This document shows positions 10,078 to 20,030 of a stretch of 64,000 nucleotides of DNA, one piece after another; position 1 is the stretch's first letter, and each line of letters opens with the position of its first letter. The position numbers were made by a program, and so were the translations under genes. The notes beneath the pieces are model-generated. The model saw only the letters and a program-made list of their open reading frames with translations. It was not told the origin of the DNA and searched no databases. This stretch comes from Oleiagrimonas soli (GTDB taxonomy: Bacteria; Pseudomonadota; Gammaproteobacteria; Xanthomonadales; Rhodanobacteraceae). Location: NCBI RefSeq assembly GCF_000761445.1, contig NZ_KN196470.1, positions 2,434,732 to 2,498,731 on the forward strand. Direction: 5' to 3'.

Positions 10078-11153
10078 GCGACAGCATCGCACTGAACACA
10101 TCGCATCACCGCATGCCGCGCGAACGCGGGCTGATCGGACTGGCCGAACGCGGTCTGGTCCCCGACCGGCTGCTGCGCCTCGGTATCCGCAACCTGTGCC
10201 GGCAGCGCCTGCGCGAAGAACACGAAGGCGGGCTGGAACGGCAATGGCAACGCTTCAACGATCTGCTTCGCGAACTGCGCGGCAGTCCGCTGGCGATCCA
10301 CACCGACGCCGCCAACGAGCAGCACTACGAGCTGCCGCCGGCGTTCTTCCAGCAATGCCTGGGACCGCGCCTGAAATATTCGAGCTGCTACTTCCCGCGG
10401 GGCAACGAGTCGCTGGAAGACGGCGAGACCGCCATGCTCCGGCTGTATGGCGAGCGCGCCGAATTCGACGACGACATGGACATCCTCGAACTCGGTTGCG
10501 GCTGGGGTTCGCTGACGCTGTGGATGGCCGAACGCTACCCGAACGCGCGCATTACCGCCGTGTCCAATTCGCGTCTGCAGCGCCAGCACATCGAGGCGCA
10601 GTGCCGCGAGCGCGGCATCGGCAACGTCCGCGTCATCACCGCCGACGTCAATCGCCTGGAACTGGATGCCGATGCCTTCGACCGCGTGGTCTCGATCGAG
10701 ATGTTCGAGCACATGCGCAACTACCAGCATCTGCTGCGCAACATCGGACGCTGGCTGCGCAGCGGGGGCAAGATGTTCGTGCACATCTTCTGTCATCGCG
10801 AACTGATGTACCCGTTCGAGACCGACGGCGAGGACAACTGGATGGGCCGGCATTTCTTCACCGGTGGTCTGATGCCCGCCGCCGACACGCTGCTCCACTT
10901 CCAGCAGGACCTGAAGCTGGAACAGCAATGGCGGCTGTCCGGACGTCATTACGAGCGCACCGCGAATCTGTGGCTGGAGAACCAGGACGCCCGTCGCGAC
11001 CAGGTGCTCGACGTGCTCGCCGAGACCTATGGCGACGACGCCCGTCTCTGGCACCAGCGCTGGCGCATGTTCTGGATGGCCTGCGCCGAGCTGTTCGGCT
11101 ATGACCACGGTCAGCAATGGATCGTGGGGCACTACCGCTTCGTGCGGCCCTGA
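10074..11153 (+). CDS. CFA-synthase-like SAM methyltransferase (second copy)
   Basis: Last gene of the operon, 359 aa, with the SAM motif ELGCGWGS at 139-146. The region before it (YELPPAFFQQCLGPRLKYSS, from about residue 85) aligns with the acyl-binding segment of CFA synthases. The protein is shorter at the N-terminus than the first copy and clearly diverged, so this is not a recent duplication. At the E. coli Cfa active Cys position it has Ser followed by Cys (KYSSCYF), while the Glu in EMFEH and the His in FVHIF are retained. A terminator-like hairpin follows at 11185-11207. The start is the ATGA overlap; the open frame upstream to 9819 is antisense-free shadow of DUF1295. Confidence 0.85.
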   Translation: MSDSIALNTSHHRMPRERGLIGLAERGLVPDRLLRLGIRNLCRQRLREEHEGGLERQWQRFNDLLRELRGSPLAIHTDAANEQHYELPPAFFQQCLGPRLKYSSCYFPRGNESLEDGETAMLRLYGERAEFDDDMDILELGCGWGSLTLWMAERYPNARITAVSNSRLQRQHIEAQCRERGIGNVRVITADVNRLELDADAFDRVVSIEMFEHMRNYQHLLRNIGRWLRSGGKMFVHIFCHRELMYPFETDGEDNWMGRHFFTGGLMPAADTLLHFQQDLKLEQQWRLSGRHYERTANLWLENQDARRDQVLDVLAETYGDDARLWHQRWRMFWMACAELFGYDHGQQWIVGHYRFVRP

Positions 11154-11184
11154 ATTTTTCGTCATCGACGCGAGCATCCCCTGG

Positions 11185-11207
11185 AAGCCCGGCGCAGGCC
11201 GGGCTTT
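11185..11207 (+). terminator. Terminator of the lipid operon
   Basis: AAGCCCGGC and GCCGGGCTT form a nine-pair stem with a four-base loop, followed by TTTCTC. It lies 32 bases after the last stop codon of the operon. Confidence 0.75.
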
Positions 11208-11833
11208 CTCGTATGTCGATGCGTGCTTGTCGATCCCCCGTTCGGGATCCACGCGGCCGCGCATGACTCGGCGACAGGATGACCGAGGCGCCTGAGGCGA
11301 CTTTTCATTGCCCCGGCAGCACGATCTTGCCGCAAGAAAGGCATGGGATGGACCGGGTCCGCGCAGCAAACCGATCATCCGCTTCACCCCACTGTGGAAG
11401 CGCCCACCAGGTCGCCGCACCCCGCGAGTGGAACCGCCGCAGCCGGTTTGAACCCTGCGTCAGAAATACTTGCGAATGATCGCTCGGCACACAGACTCCA
11501 GTAGCCACTGCTTCCGAGGCCGGTCTCCGCACGCGCGGAAACCTCTGCCCTACGGCAGCCTCACTCGAAGCAATCGGGAAGGTCGCCCCGCCCATGGTTC
11601 GCCACCGGATGTCAGAACGATGCGGAACGCATCGGATAGGGTGTCGCTTCGAGCAATGTGCCCTCGCTCACGCTTCAATGCGCCACGGCGATCGCCCTTG
11701 CGCAGAACGCTCGGCAGGCGGATGACGTAGCGAACGTAGCATTGCTTGCACGGGTCGAGGCCATGACGCGTTTGCCTTCCATGCCCGGTTCCGAGACATC
11801 TGCTGCGCACGCTGCATCGAACCGCGGACAAAG
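11208..11833. other. Gene-poor intergenic stretch, no supported gene
   Basis: About 630 bp between two terminators. Several short open frames exist on both strands (for example minus strand 11831-11550), but none has a convincing ribosome binding site or a recognisable product. Base composition is slightly less GC-rich than the neighbours. It could be decayed sequence; I see no insertion-sequence ends or tRNA. Confidence 0.5.
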
Positions 11834-11861
11834 AAAAAGCCCGGCTCGCGCCGGGCTTTTT
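11834..11861 (-). terminator. Bidirectional terminator of the OmpA gene
   Basis: AAAAAGCCCGGC and GCCGGGCTTTTT form a 12-pair stem with a four-base loop and T-runs in both directions. It is 20 bases beyond the OmpA stop codon. Confidence 0.9.
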
Positions 11862-11881
11862 CGTGTTGCTTGCCGAGAGGC

Positions 11882-13045
11882 TTACTGCTGGTCTTCGACC
11901 TGCAGCTCCGTGCGGCGGTTGCGCGCACGACCTTCGTCGGTGGAGTTGCTGGCGACCGGATTGCTCTCGCCATGACCCACCGGGCCGTCCAGACGGCTGG
12001 CGTCCACGCCATTCGCGGTCAGATAGTCATAGACGATCTTCGCACGACGCTCGGACAGCGCCTGGTTGTACTTGTCGCTACCGATCGAGTCGGTGTAACC
12101 CGCAACCATCACGTGGACGTTCGGATAGCGCTTCAGCGTATCGACGGCCTGGTTGAGGATGTCCATCGAGTCGGACGTCGGCTTCTGCAGGGTCGGACCG
12201 ATGTCGGTCTCGCCCTTGTGCGGACGGTCGAACTTGAAGTTCACGCCGCGCAGGTCAATGACGACCTTCGTGGGGCAGCCGTCCGGACCGACGATGGTGC
12301 CGGCCGCGGTGTTCGGGCACTTGTCGTCGCAGTTGTTGACACCGTCGTTGTCGCTGTCCAGCTGATCGCAGGTCGGCTGCGGCGGCGGCGGCGGAGCCAC
12401 CGGCGGCGGCGGCGGCGCGGCTACTTCACCGAAACGATGCACCAGGCTCAGGCCCAGGAAGTAATCGCCATAGCCACCGTTGGTGACCTGCGAATTGCTG
12501 TCCCAATCGTACCGATAGCCCGCCTCGACGCGGAAGTCGTTGTTCTTGGTGATGGTCTTGGACAGGCCCACACCGATCTCGGCGGCAGGCGCCCAGCCGC
12601 TGTCCAGCATGCTGGTGTGATGGCTGCCCATCGCGCCCAGCAAGGCATACGGACGCCAGGAATCCCAGCTACCGGCATAGAAGCGCGCAGCCATGCCGAT
12701 CGTCAAATTCTTCCAATGGGAACTGGAATAGTCGATCTTGCGGCTGGTGAAGTCCGCGAAACCATCAATCGACACGTTCGGGTTCACGAACTTGCCGAAG
12801 CCCAGACCGTAGTAGATTTGTCGGCTGTTGGTGTTGCGGTCGGTGTCGTTGTAGTAGCCACCGATCGTCGGCGCCACGTACCAACGACCGTCAAAGTTGT
12901 CCTTGCTGGCGCTGGCATCGCTGCTCATACTCGAACTGCTCATGGCCTGACCGTTGTCACTGGAGGTCATCGCGTCCTGGGCATGCGCGGCACTGACGCT
13001 TCCAAGCGTCAACGCGACAAGCACGTACAAAGCCTTGTGTTTCAT
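11882..13045 (-). CDS. OmpA family outer-membrane porin
   Basis: A 387-aa protein. Signal peptide 1-22 ends AHA and is followed by a Ser-rich mature start. An eight-strand-type beta-barrel spans about 50-215. A proline-rich linker and a calcium-binding TSP3-like repeat (DSDNDGVNNCDDKCP) come next. The C-terminal OmpA domain (about 270-385) holds the peptidoglycan-binding region with YTDSIGSDKYNQALSERRA and GRARNRRTEL. About 13 extra residues follow the FKFD strand, as I recall in related Xanthomonadales proteins. The start at 13045 has GAGGAG upstream. It anchors the outer membrane to peptidoglycan. The open frame reading through to 15733 is not real. Confidence 0.92.
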   Translation of the reverse strand: MKHKALYVLVALTLGSVSAAHAQDAMTSSDNGQAMSSSSMSSDASASKDNFDGRWYVAPTIGGYYNDTDRNTNSRQIYYGLGFGKFVNPNVSIDGFADFTSRKIDYSSSHWKNLTIGMAARFYAGSWDSWRPYALLGAMGSHHTSMLDSGWAPAAEIGVGLSKTITKNNDFRVEAGYRYDWDSNSQVTNGGYGDYFLGLSLVHRFGEVAAPPPPPVAPPPPPQPTCDQLDSDNDGVNNCDDKCPNTAAGTIVGPDGCPTKVVIDLRGVNFKFDRPHKGETDIGPTLQKPTSDSMDILNQAVDTLKRYPNVHVMVAGYTDSIGSDKYNQALSERRAKIVYDYLTANGVDASRLDGPVGHGESNPVASNSTDEGRARNRRTELQVEDQQ

Positions 13046-13245
13046 GTGGAATCTCCTCTTCACTTCGTTGCTTTTCGCATCCGCTCCCGCCCGCAGTGGC
13101 ATTGCGCCTGCCACAACTGAGCCTCGGGAATCCGTTACTTGCGTCCCGCATTCGCTATTTCGTGCGGTTGACGCCATTTTATCAAAAAAACAACATTCTC
13201 CGCGCCGCTCGAGAATGCTGTTCATAAACCAGTCAGAGCAGTAAT

Positions 13246-14697
13246 TCAGGCCGTGAACAGCCCCAGGAACTGGTGGATCGGCATCGCGTCCAGCTTCGCC
13301 GGGTCCGCGGTCGCCGCCAGGATGTTCTCGACCTGACGCGCCGGGAGGTGACCGCGCAACGCCTGCTCGAACTTGTTCAGCAACACAGGGATGCCTTCGT
13401 CGCGACGGCGACGGTGACCGATCGGGTAGTCGATGGAGATCTTGTCGGTGCTGGAGCCGTCCTTGAAGAACACCTGCACCGCGTTGCCGATGTAGCGCTT
13501 GTCCGGATCGAAGTAATCCTTGGTGAACTGCGGGTTCTCCTTCACTTCCATCTTGTCGCGCAGCGCGTCGATGCGCGGATCGGCGGCGATGTCGTCGTTG
13601 TAGTCGGCGGCGGTCAGGCGGCCGAAGATCAGCGGCACGGCCACCATGTACTGGATGCAGTGATCGCGGTCGGCGTAGTTGGCCAGCGGGCCGGTCTTGT
13701 CGATGATGCGGCAGCCGGCTTCCTGGGTCTCGATGACGATCTTCTCGATCTGGTCGATCTTGCCGGCGACCTCGCCGTGCAGCTGCATCGCGCACTCGAC
13801 CGCGGTCTGCGCGTGGAACTCGGCCGGGAAGCTGATCTTGAACAGCACGTTCTCCATCACGTAGCTGCCGAACGGACGCTCGAACTCGAACGGTTTGCCG
13901 CCGAAGGCGACGTCGTAGAAGCCCCAGGTCTTGGCAGTCAGCGCCGACGGGTAGCCGACCACGCCCTTGTGCGCGGCGTTCAGCGCGTGGGTCACGGCGC
14001 GGCGGCAGGCGTCGCCCGCGGCCCAGCTCTTGCGCGGTCCGGTGTTCGGCGCATGGCGGTAGGTACGCAGCGCGCCGTTGTCGATCCAGCTGTGCGACAC
14101 GGCGGTGGTGATGGCGTCCTTGTCGCCGCCGAGCATCTTGGTGGCGACGGCGGTGGAGGCCAAGCGCACCAGGATCACGTGATCCTGGCCGACGCGGTTG
14201 AAGCTGTTCTTCAGCGCGTAGCAGCCCTGGATCTCGTGCGCCTTGATGGCATAACCCAGCACGTCGCGCACGGTCAGCGGTTCGCCGCCTTCGCGCTCGG
14301 CCTTGCGGCTGAGGTAGTCGGCGACCGACAGGATCGCGCCCAGGTTGTCCGACGGATGGCCCCACTCGGCGGCCAGCCAGGTGTCGTTGAAGTCGAGCCA
14401 GCGGATCTGCGTGCCGATGGCGAAGGCGCCCTGCACCGGATCCAGTTCGTGGCTGGTGCCCGGCACGCGCGTGCCGCCCGGCAGGTTCGCGCCCGGCACG
14501 ATGGGGCCGAGGTGCTTGACGCACTCGGGGAACTTCATCGCCAGCATGGCGCAGCCCAACGAGTCCAGCAGCATGTAGCGCGCGGTGTCGTAGGCCTCGG
14601 TCGAATCGATGGTGTAGTCGGCCACGTAGTCGGCAATGTCGACCATCGGCTGATCGGGATCGGGACGCTGGGCGGAACGGATGTCGGGGGCGCTCAT
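13246..14697 (-). CDS. prpD: 2-methylcitrate dehydratase
   Basis: A 483-aa PrpD-type enzyme of the methylcitrate cycle (propionyl-CoA breakdown) that dehydrates 2-methylcitrate to 2-methyl-cis-aconitate. The whole length matches the MmgE/PrpD family, including RWLDFNDTWLAAEWGHPSDN near residue 118 and the C-terminal HQFLGLF. It stands alone here: prpC and prpB are on the same strand about 5.3 kb away (20-22 kb), with fadH, a GST and other genes between. No acnD or prpF is seen, which fits use of PrpD rather than AcnD. It is divergent from the riboswitch-terC unit. Confidence 0.95.
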   Translation of the reverse strand: MSAPDIRSAQRPDPDQPMVDIADYVADYTIDSTEAYDTARYMLLDSLGCAMLAMKFPECVKHLGPIVPGANLPGGTRVPGTSHELDPVQGAFAIGTQIRWLDFNDTWLAAEWGHPSDNLGAILSVADYLSRKAEREGGEPLTVRDVLGYAIKAHEIQGCYALKNSFNRVGQDHVILVRLASTAVATKMLGGDKDAITTAVSHSWIDNGALRTYRHAPNTGPRKSWAAGDACRRAVTHALNAAHKGVVGYPSALTAKTWGFYDVAFGGKPFEFERPFGSYVMENVLFKISFPAEFHAQTAVECAMQLHGEVAGKIDQIEKIVIETQEAGCRIIDKTGPLANYADRDHCIQYMVAVPLIFGRLTAADYNDDIAADPRIDALRDKMEVKENPQFTKDYFDPDKRYIGNAVQVFFKDGSSTDKISIDYPIGHRRRRDEGIPVLLNKFEQALRGHLPARQVENILAATADPAKLDAMPIHQFLGLFTA

Positions 14698-14768
14698 GAC
14701 GGACCTCGCTGAAGGGAATCAAACGCCCATTGTACCCTGCCCGGACCGCGATCCGCCGGCCGCGCCGC

Positions 14769-14798
14769 TTGACGCCGACGTCCCGCGCTGCGGACAAT
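14769..14798 (+). promoter_or_regulatory. Sigma70 promoter of the riboswitch-terC transcript
   Basis: TTGACG (14769-14774) and GACAAT (14793-14798) are separated by 18 bases. A start site about 14805 would place the riboswitch aptamer at the very 5' end of the transcript. Confidence 0.6.
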
Positions 14799-14804
14799 CG
14801 TTGC

Positions 14805-14926
14805 ATCAAAGGGGAGTAGCTCCCAAGCGCGACGATCGTCATCACGGGCAAACCTGCCCCGGTCGTCGCGGCGGTCCACGGACCGCGAGCAAGACTTTTG
14901 TGGCCGTCGGCGAAGCTTCGCGCGTG
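14805..14926 (+). ncRNA. yybP-ykoY (manganese) riboswitch
   Basis: The leader opens with TCAAAGGGGAGTAGC (14806-14820) and has the conserved 3' element GCAAGACTTTTGTGG (14889-14903). Between them lie GC-rich stems such as GCGGTCC pairing with GGACCGC. These are the diagnostic elements of the yybP-ykoY family, which senses Mn2+ and often precedes terC/alx-type genes. The expression platform is visible: GCGCGTG (14920-14926) can pair with CACGCGC (14950-14956), ending just before the GGAG ribosome binding site. Translational control is therefore likely. Confidence 0.85.
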
Positions 14927-14968
14927 TTTGCCGGCGTCTGCACGAGTCCCACGCGCAATGGAGCCTGC

Positions 14969-15652
14969 ATGGATTTTCTGACCCCCGACCTGATCTCCGG
15001 CCTGATCGCCATCATCCTCATCGACCTGGTGCTGGCCGGCGACAACGCCATCGTCATTGCCCTGGCCGCACGCAATCTGCCGCCGCACCTGCAGAAGAAG
15101 GCGATCCTGTGGGGCACGGCCGGCGCCATCGGCGTGCGCATCGCGATGACCGCCATCGTGGTCTATCTGCTGAAAGTGCCGGGCCTGATGCTGGCCGGTG
15201 GTCTGGTGCTGCTGCCGATCGCCTGGAAACTGCTGCGCCAGGGCGACAACGACGACCCGCACGTCAAGGTCGCCGACAACTTCCTCGCCGCCATGCGTAC
15301 CATCATCGTCGCCGACGCGCTGATGGGGTTGGACAACGTGCTGGCCATCGCCGGCGCCTCCAAGGGGCACCTCGGCCTGGTCGTCGTCGGCCTGCTGATC
15401 AGCGTGCCGCTGGTGGTGTGGGGGTCGACCCTGATCCTGCGGCTGATCAAGCGCTTCCCGGTGATCGTCTACGTCGGCGCCGCCGCCATCGCCTGGACCG
15501 CGGCGCGCATGATCACCCACGAGCAACTGCTGCGCGCCTGGTTCGACGCCCACGACAGCCTGCGCTGGGTGCTGGACATCGTACTGGTCGGCGGCGTGTG
15601 CGGCCTCGGCGTCTGGGCCGAGCGCCGCGAGCACCGCGCCAAGGCGGACTAG
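14969..15652 (+). CDS. TerC family membrane protein (probable metal exporter)
   Basis: A 227-aa integral membrane protein with seven predicted segments, matching the YjbE-type branch of the TerC family. Conserved acidic membrane motifs LVLAGDNAIVIALAARNLP (about residues 20-38) and MGLDNVLAIAG (about 119-129) are intact. Family members are implicated in Mn2+ export or metal loading of exported proteins. The ATG at 14969 has GGAG five bases upstream; the frame is open upstream but runs through the riboswitch. Mn2+-controlled expression is inferred from the leader. Confidence 0.92.
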   Translation: MDFLTPDLISGLIAIILIDLVLAGDNAIVIALAARNLPPHLQKKAILWGTAGAIGVRIAMTAIVVYLLKVPGLMLAGGLVLLPIAWKLLRQGDNDDPHVKVADNFLAAMRTIIVADALMGLDNVLAIAGASKGHLGLVVVGLLISVPLVVWGSTLILRLIKRFPVIVYVGAAAIAWTAARMITHEQLLRAWFDAHDSLRWVLDIVLVGGVCGLGVWAERREHRAKAD

Positions 15653-15653
15653 C

Positions 15654-15678
15654 CGGGCGCGGGCTGGCCCCGCGCCCG
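15654..15678 (+). terminator. Hairpin after terC
   Basis: CGGGCGCGGG and CCCGCGCCCG form a ten-pair GC stem with a five-base loop directly after the stop codon. No T-run follows, so termination is uncertain. Confidence 0.45.
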
Positions 15679-15687
15679 CATCGCGGC

Positions 15688-17744
<2,057 letters not shown>

Positions 17745-17751
17745 AGCGCGT

Positions 17752-18582
17752 TCAGAAGCGGAAAGTCGCGAATACCGACGGGCCGTCGAGCTTCAGATCG
17801 AGGCTGTCGTTGTAGGCGTCGTGCCGCTGATGCAGCCGGATGCGGTTGATGTCGTATTCGGCGCTGATCCCGAAGTGCTTGGTGGCAAACCACTGCACGC
17901 CGAGCGCGGCGTTATAGATGTGACCGTAGAGATTTCCGCCATTCTTCTTCACGCCCGAGGCGTTGAGATACATGCGCCAACGGTCGTTGAAGGCATGCCG
18001 CCAGCCCAGCTGCAACAGCGGCGCCCAGGCGCTTTCGTCGGTCGACGACTCGGCCTGCGCCGTCTGTCCGTTGACCGAGGCCTGCCCGCGAATCGAGGCA
18101 TCCACGCGGTAATAGCCCGCGCCCAGGCCGATGCCGAAGACATCGTTGCCGTGACCGATCCACCAGCGGTAGGCCGCACTGCCAAAATCGAAACCGAGCT
18201 TGCCGCGCACGCTGGCCTGCGCCTCGTAGGTGTTGCCCTCATAGGTGATGCTGTCGCTCAGCGTCTTGCTGCGTTCGCGCCGGTAGCGGTAGTAGTCGAA
18301 CGAGAATCCCTGACTGTCGCCGATCAACACGTCCGCGCGCAGACGGGGCGACCAGGCACGCTTGCTGAAGCCGAGGTCGTCCTCGAGGTTGACGTCACCG
18401 TAGGCACTGCCGTCGCGGTTGCTGGCGCGCAGCGTGGTGTCGCTGCCAGAGTCGTACGCACCGATCCAGATGCTGGCTCGATCGAGCGCGGGCGAATGCT
18501 GGGCCGCGACCGTGCCGCTGACAAGCAAACCTGCAACGAGCAGCAGACAGGAACCATGAAAGATATGAGGTTGGCGGTGCAT
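17752..18582 (-). CDS. Outer-membrane beta-barrel protein, uncharacterised
   Basis: A 276-aa secreted protein with a signal peptide ending VAAQ at about residue 28. The mature part has alternating aromatic and polar strands throughout and ends FATFRF, a typical terminal-Phe signal for outer-membrane assembly. It looks like a 10-12 strand barrel. I do not recognise a specific family or substrate. The ATG at 18582 has AAAGGA upstream; the frame extends further 5' without a better site. It ends eight bases from the convergent fadH stop. Confidence 0.7.
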   Translation of the reverse strand: MHRQPHIFHGSCLLLVAGLLVSGTVAAQHSPALDRASIWIGAYDSGSDTTLRASNRDGSAYGDVNLEDDLGFSKRAWSPRLRADVLIGDSQGFSFDYYRYRRERSKTLSDSITYEGNTYEAQASVRGKLGFDFGSAAYRWWIGHGNDVFGIGLGAGYYRVDASIRGQASVNGQTAQAESSTDESAWAPLLQLGWRHAFNDRWRMYLNASGVKKNGGNLYGHIYNAALGVQWFATKHFGISAEYDINRIRLHQRHDAYNDSLDLKLDGPSVFATFRF

Positions 18583-18805
18583 GTGACACGTCCTTTCTTG
18601 CTTCGGAAAGCGCGGACGCCCGCCCGATGCGCACACGGCATCCGCCATATCGATCCTAGCGAAAAGCCGTGCGGTCACGACGCATGCAGTGCCGCCGTCA
18701 TCAGAAGGGATTCATCCGCCCGACCGCGCGCTGAACGCGCATGTCCGGCCATGGGCGGATTGGCGCTATGTTTATGGGATCAGGACTTCCCTGCCCGAGT
18801 CGCTC

Positions 18806-19417
18806 ATGAAGCTGTATTACCTCCCCGGCGCCTGCTCCCTCGCCAGTCACATCGTCCTCGAATGGATCGGCCGACCCTACCTGGCGCAGAAGATGGGCCG
18901 CGACGATCTCAAGTCCGACGCCTACCTCGCCCTCAATCCCGCGGGCGCCGTGCCCGTGCTGGAAGTCGACGGTTGGGCGCTGACGCAGAACGCCGCGATT
19001 CTGAATTACCTCACCGACGCTTTCCCCGAAGTCGGACTCGGCGGCGACGGCACGCCGCGCGCACGGGCCGAGATCAATCGCTGGCTGGGGTTTCTCAATG
19101 CCGATGTGCACCCGGCGTTCAAACCGCTGTTCGGAAGCACGCGCTATCTGGAAGACGACGCCGTCGTCGAGCGCACGCAGACGCACGCGCGCGCCACGCT
19201 GCGCCGGCTCTTCGAGCGCGCGGATGCACAACTGTCGACGCACGAATGGCTGGCTGGTCCGCGTTCCGTCGTCGATCCCTATCTGTTCGCGATCACGCGT
19301 TGGACCCACGCCAAGGAAGTCGATCTGGACGGCCTGCGGCATCTGCGAGCCTGGTTCGAGCGCATGGGCGAGGACGCCAGCGTGCGTCGCGCACTGGAGC
19401 AGGAAGGACTGACCTGA
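18806..19417 (+). CDS. Glutathione S-transferase, beta class-like
   Basis: A 203-aa cytosolic GST. The thioredoxin-like N-terminal domain contains LPGACSLA with Cys10, the residue used by beta-class bacterial enzymes. The glutathione-binding NPAGAVPVLEVDG and the following TQNAAIL segments are present. An all-helical domain spans about 85-200. Detoxification or peroxide-related conjugation is likely; the physiological substrate is unknown. No operon partner: the gene downstream is convergent. Confidence 0.9.
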   Translation: MKLYYLPGACSLASHIVLEWIGRPYLAQKMGRDDLKSDAYLALNPAGAVPVLEVDGWALTQNAAILNYLTDAFPEVGLGGDGTPRARAEINRWLGFLNADVHPAFKPLFGSTRYLEDDAVVERTQTHARATLRRLFERADAQLSTHEWLAGPRSVVDPYLFAITRWTHAKEVDLDGLRHLRAWFERMGEDASVRRALEQEGLT

Positions 19418-19460
19418 CGCTGCGCATGCGACCGCTCGCCACGCATGCGACGGCGAGCGG

Positions 19461-19961
19461 CTAGGCGCGCTTCCAGTAGCGTTCCATCACCAGGTAGGTG
19501 AACGAGGCCGACCAGGTGATCAGCACGAAGCCGGTCAATGCCTCGGTGCCGACCAGGAAGCGGATCGGCCCGGTGGGAATGACGTCGCCGAAGCCGACCG
19601 TCGAGTAGGTGACCGCGGAAAAGTACACGTGATCGAAGATCGATTCCGGCGGAATGCCGTGAATCTGGCCGAAGCGGGGATCGATCAGCAGCAGCGCGAA
19701 CAACGCCAGACCGAACACCCAGATCTCCAGCACGTGCAGCAGCAGCACGCCGAAGATGCCGCGCAGCACGCCACGGCGTGCATGCGCATGCAGGCGCGAG
19801 AGGCTGCGCGAAAGCAACGTCAGCCCCTCGTAGTGCAGCAGCACGCAGAGCGCGACCACCACTGCCGTGGCGCCGGCGACGGCAAAGTTCACGCCCCAGT
19901 GGGCATAGGTATCGCTGTGCGGCACCGTGCGCAGGATCGGTGCGATCGCCGACGTGATCAT
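19461..19961 (-). CDS. Two-pore-helix potassium channel family protein
   Basis: A 166-aa membrane protein with three hydrophobic segments (about 23-43, 66-92 and 133-158) and a pore loop with selectivity filter TVGFGD (121-126) just before the last helix. There is no RCK or cyclic-nucleotide domain, so gating cannot be predicted. The extra N-terminal helix is common in small bacterial channels of this type. It follows prpC on the same strand but is separated from it by a strong hairpin, so it probably has its own promoter. Confidence 0.88.
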   Translation of the reverse strand: MITSAIAPILRTVPHSDTYAHWGVNFAVAGATAVVVALCVLLHYEGLTLLSRSLSRLHAHARRGVLRGIFGVLLLHVLEIWVFGLALFALLLIDPRFGQIHGIPPESIFDHVYFSAVTYSTVGFGDVIPTGPIRFLVGTEALTGFVLITWSASFTYLVMERYWKRA

Positions 19962-19996
19962 ACGGTGCCCTGCATCGTGCGTCTCCGTGGCCGGAC

Positions 19997-20021
19997 GGCG
20001 GCCCGCACCTCGCGGGCCGCC
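19997..20021 (-). terminator. Terminator after prpC
   Basis: GGCGGCCCGC and GCGGGCCGCC form a ten-pair stem with a five-base loop, ten bases after the prpC stop codon. No clear T-run. Confidence 0.6.
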
Positions 20022-20030
20022 TGCGCGGGT

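Noticed and set aside
11550..11831. 93-codon minus-strand open frame in the gap before ompA
   Set aside because: No start signal, no recognisable motif, and it begins next to the terminator; could not be supported as a gene.
12370..12420. GGCGGC triplet run
   Set aside because: It encodes the proline-rich linker of the OmpA family protein.
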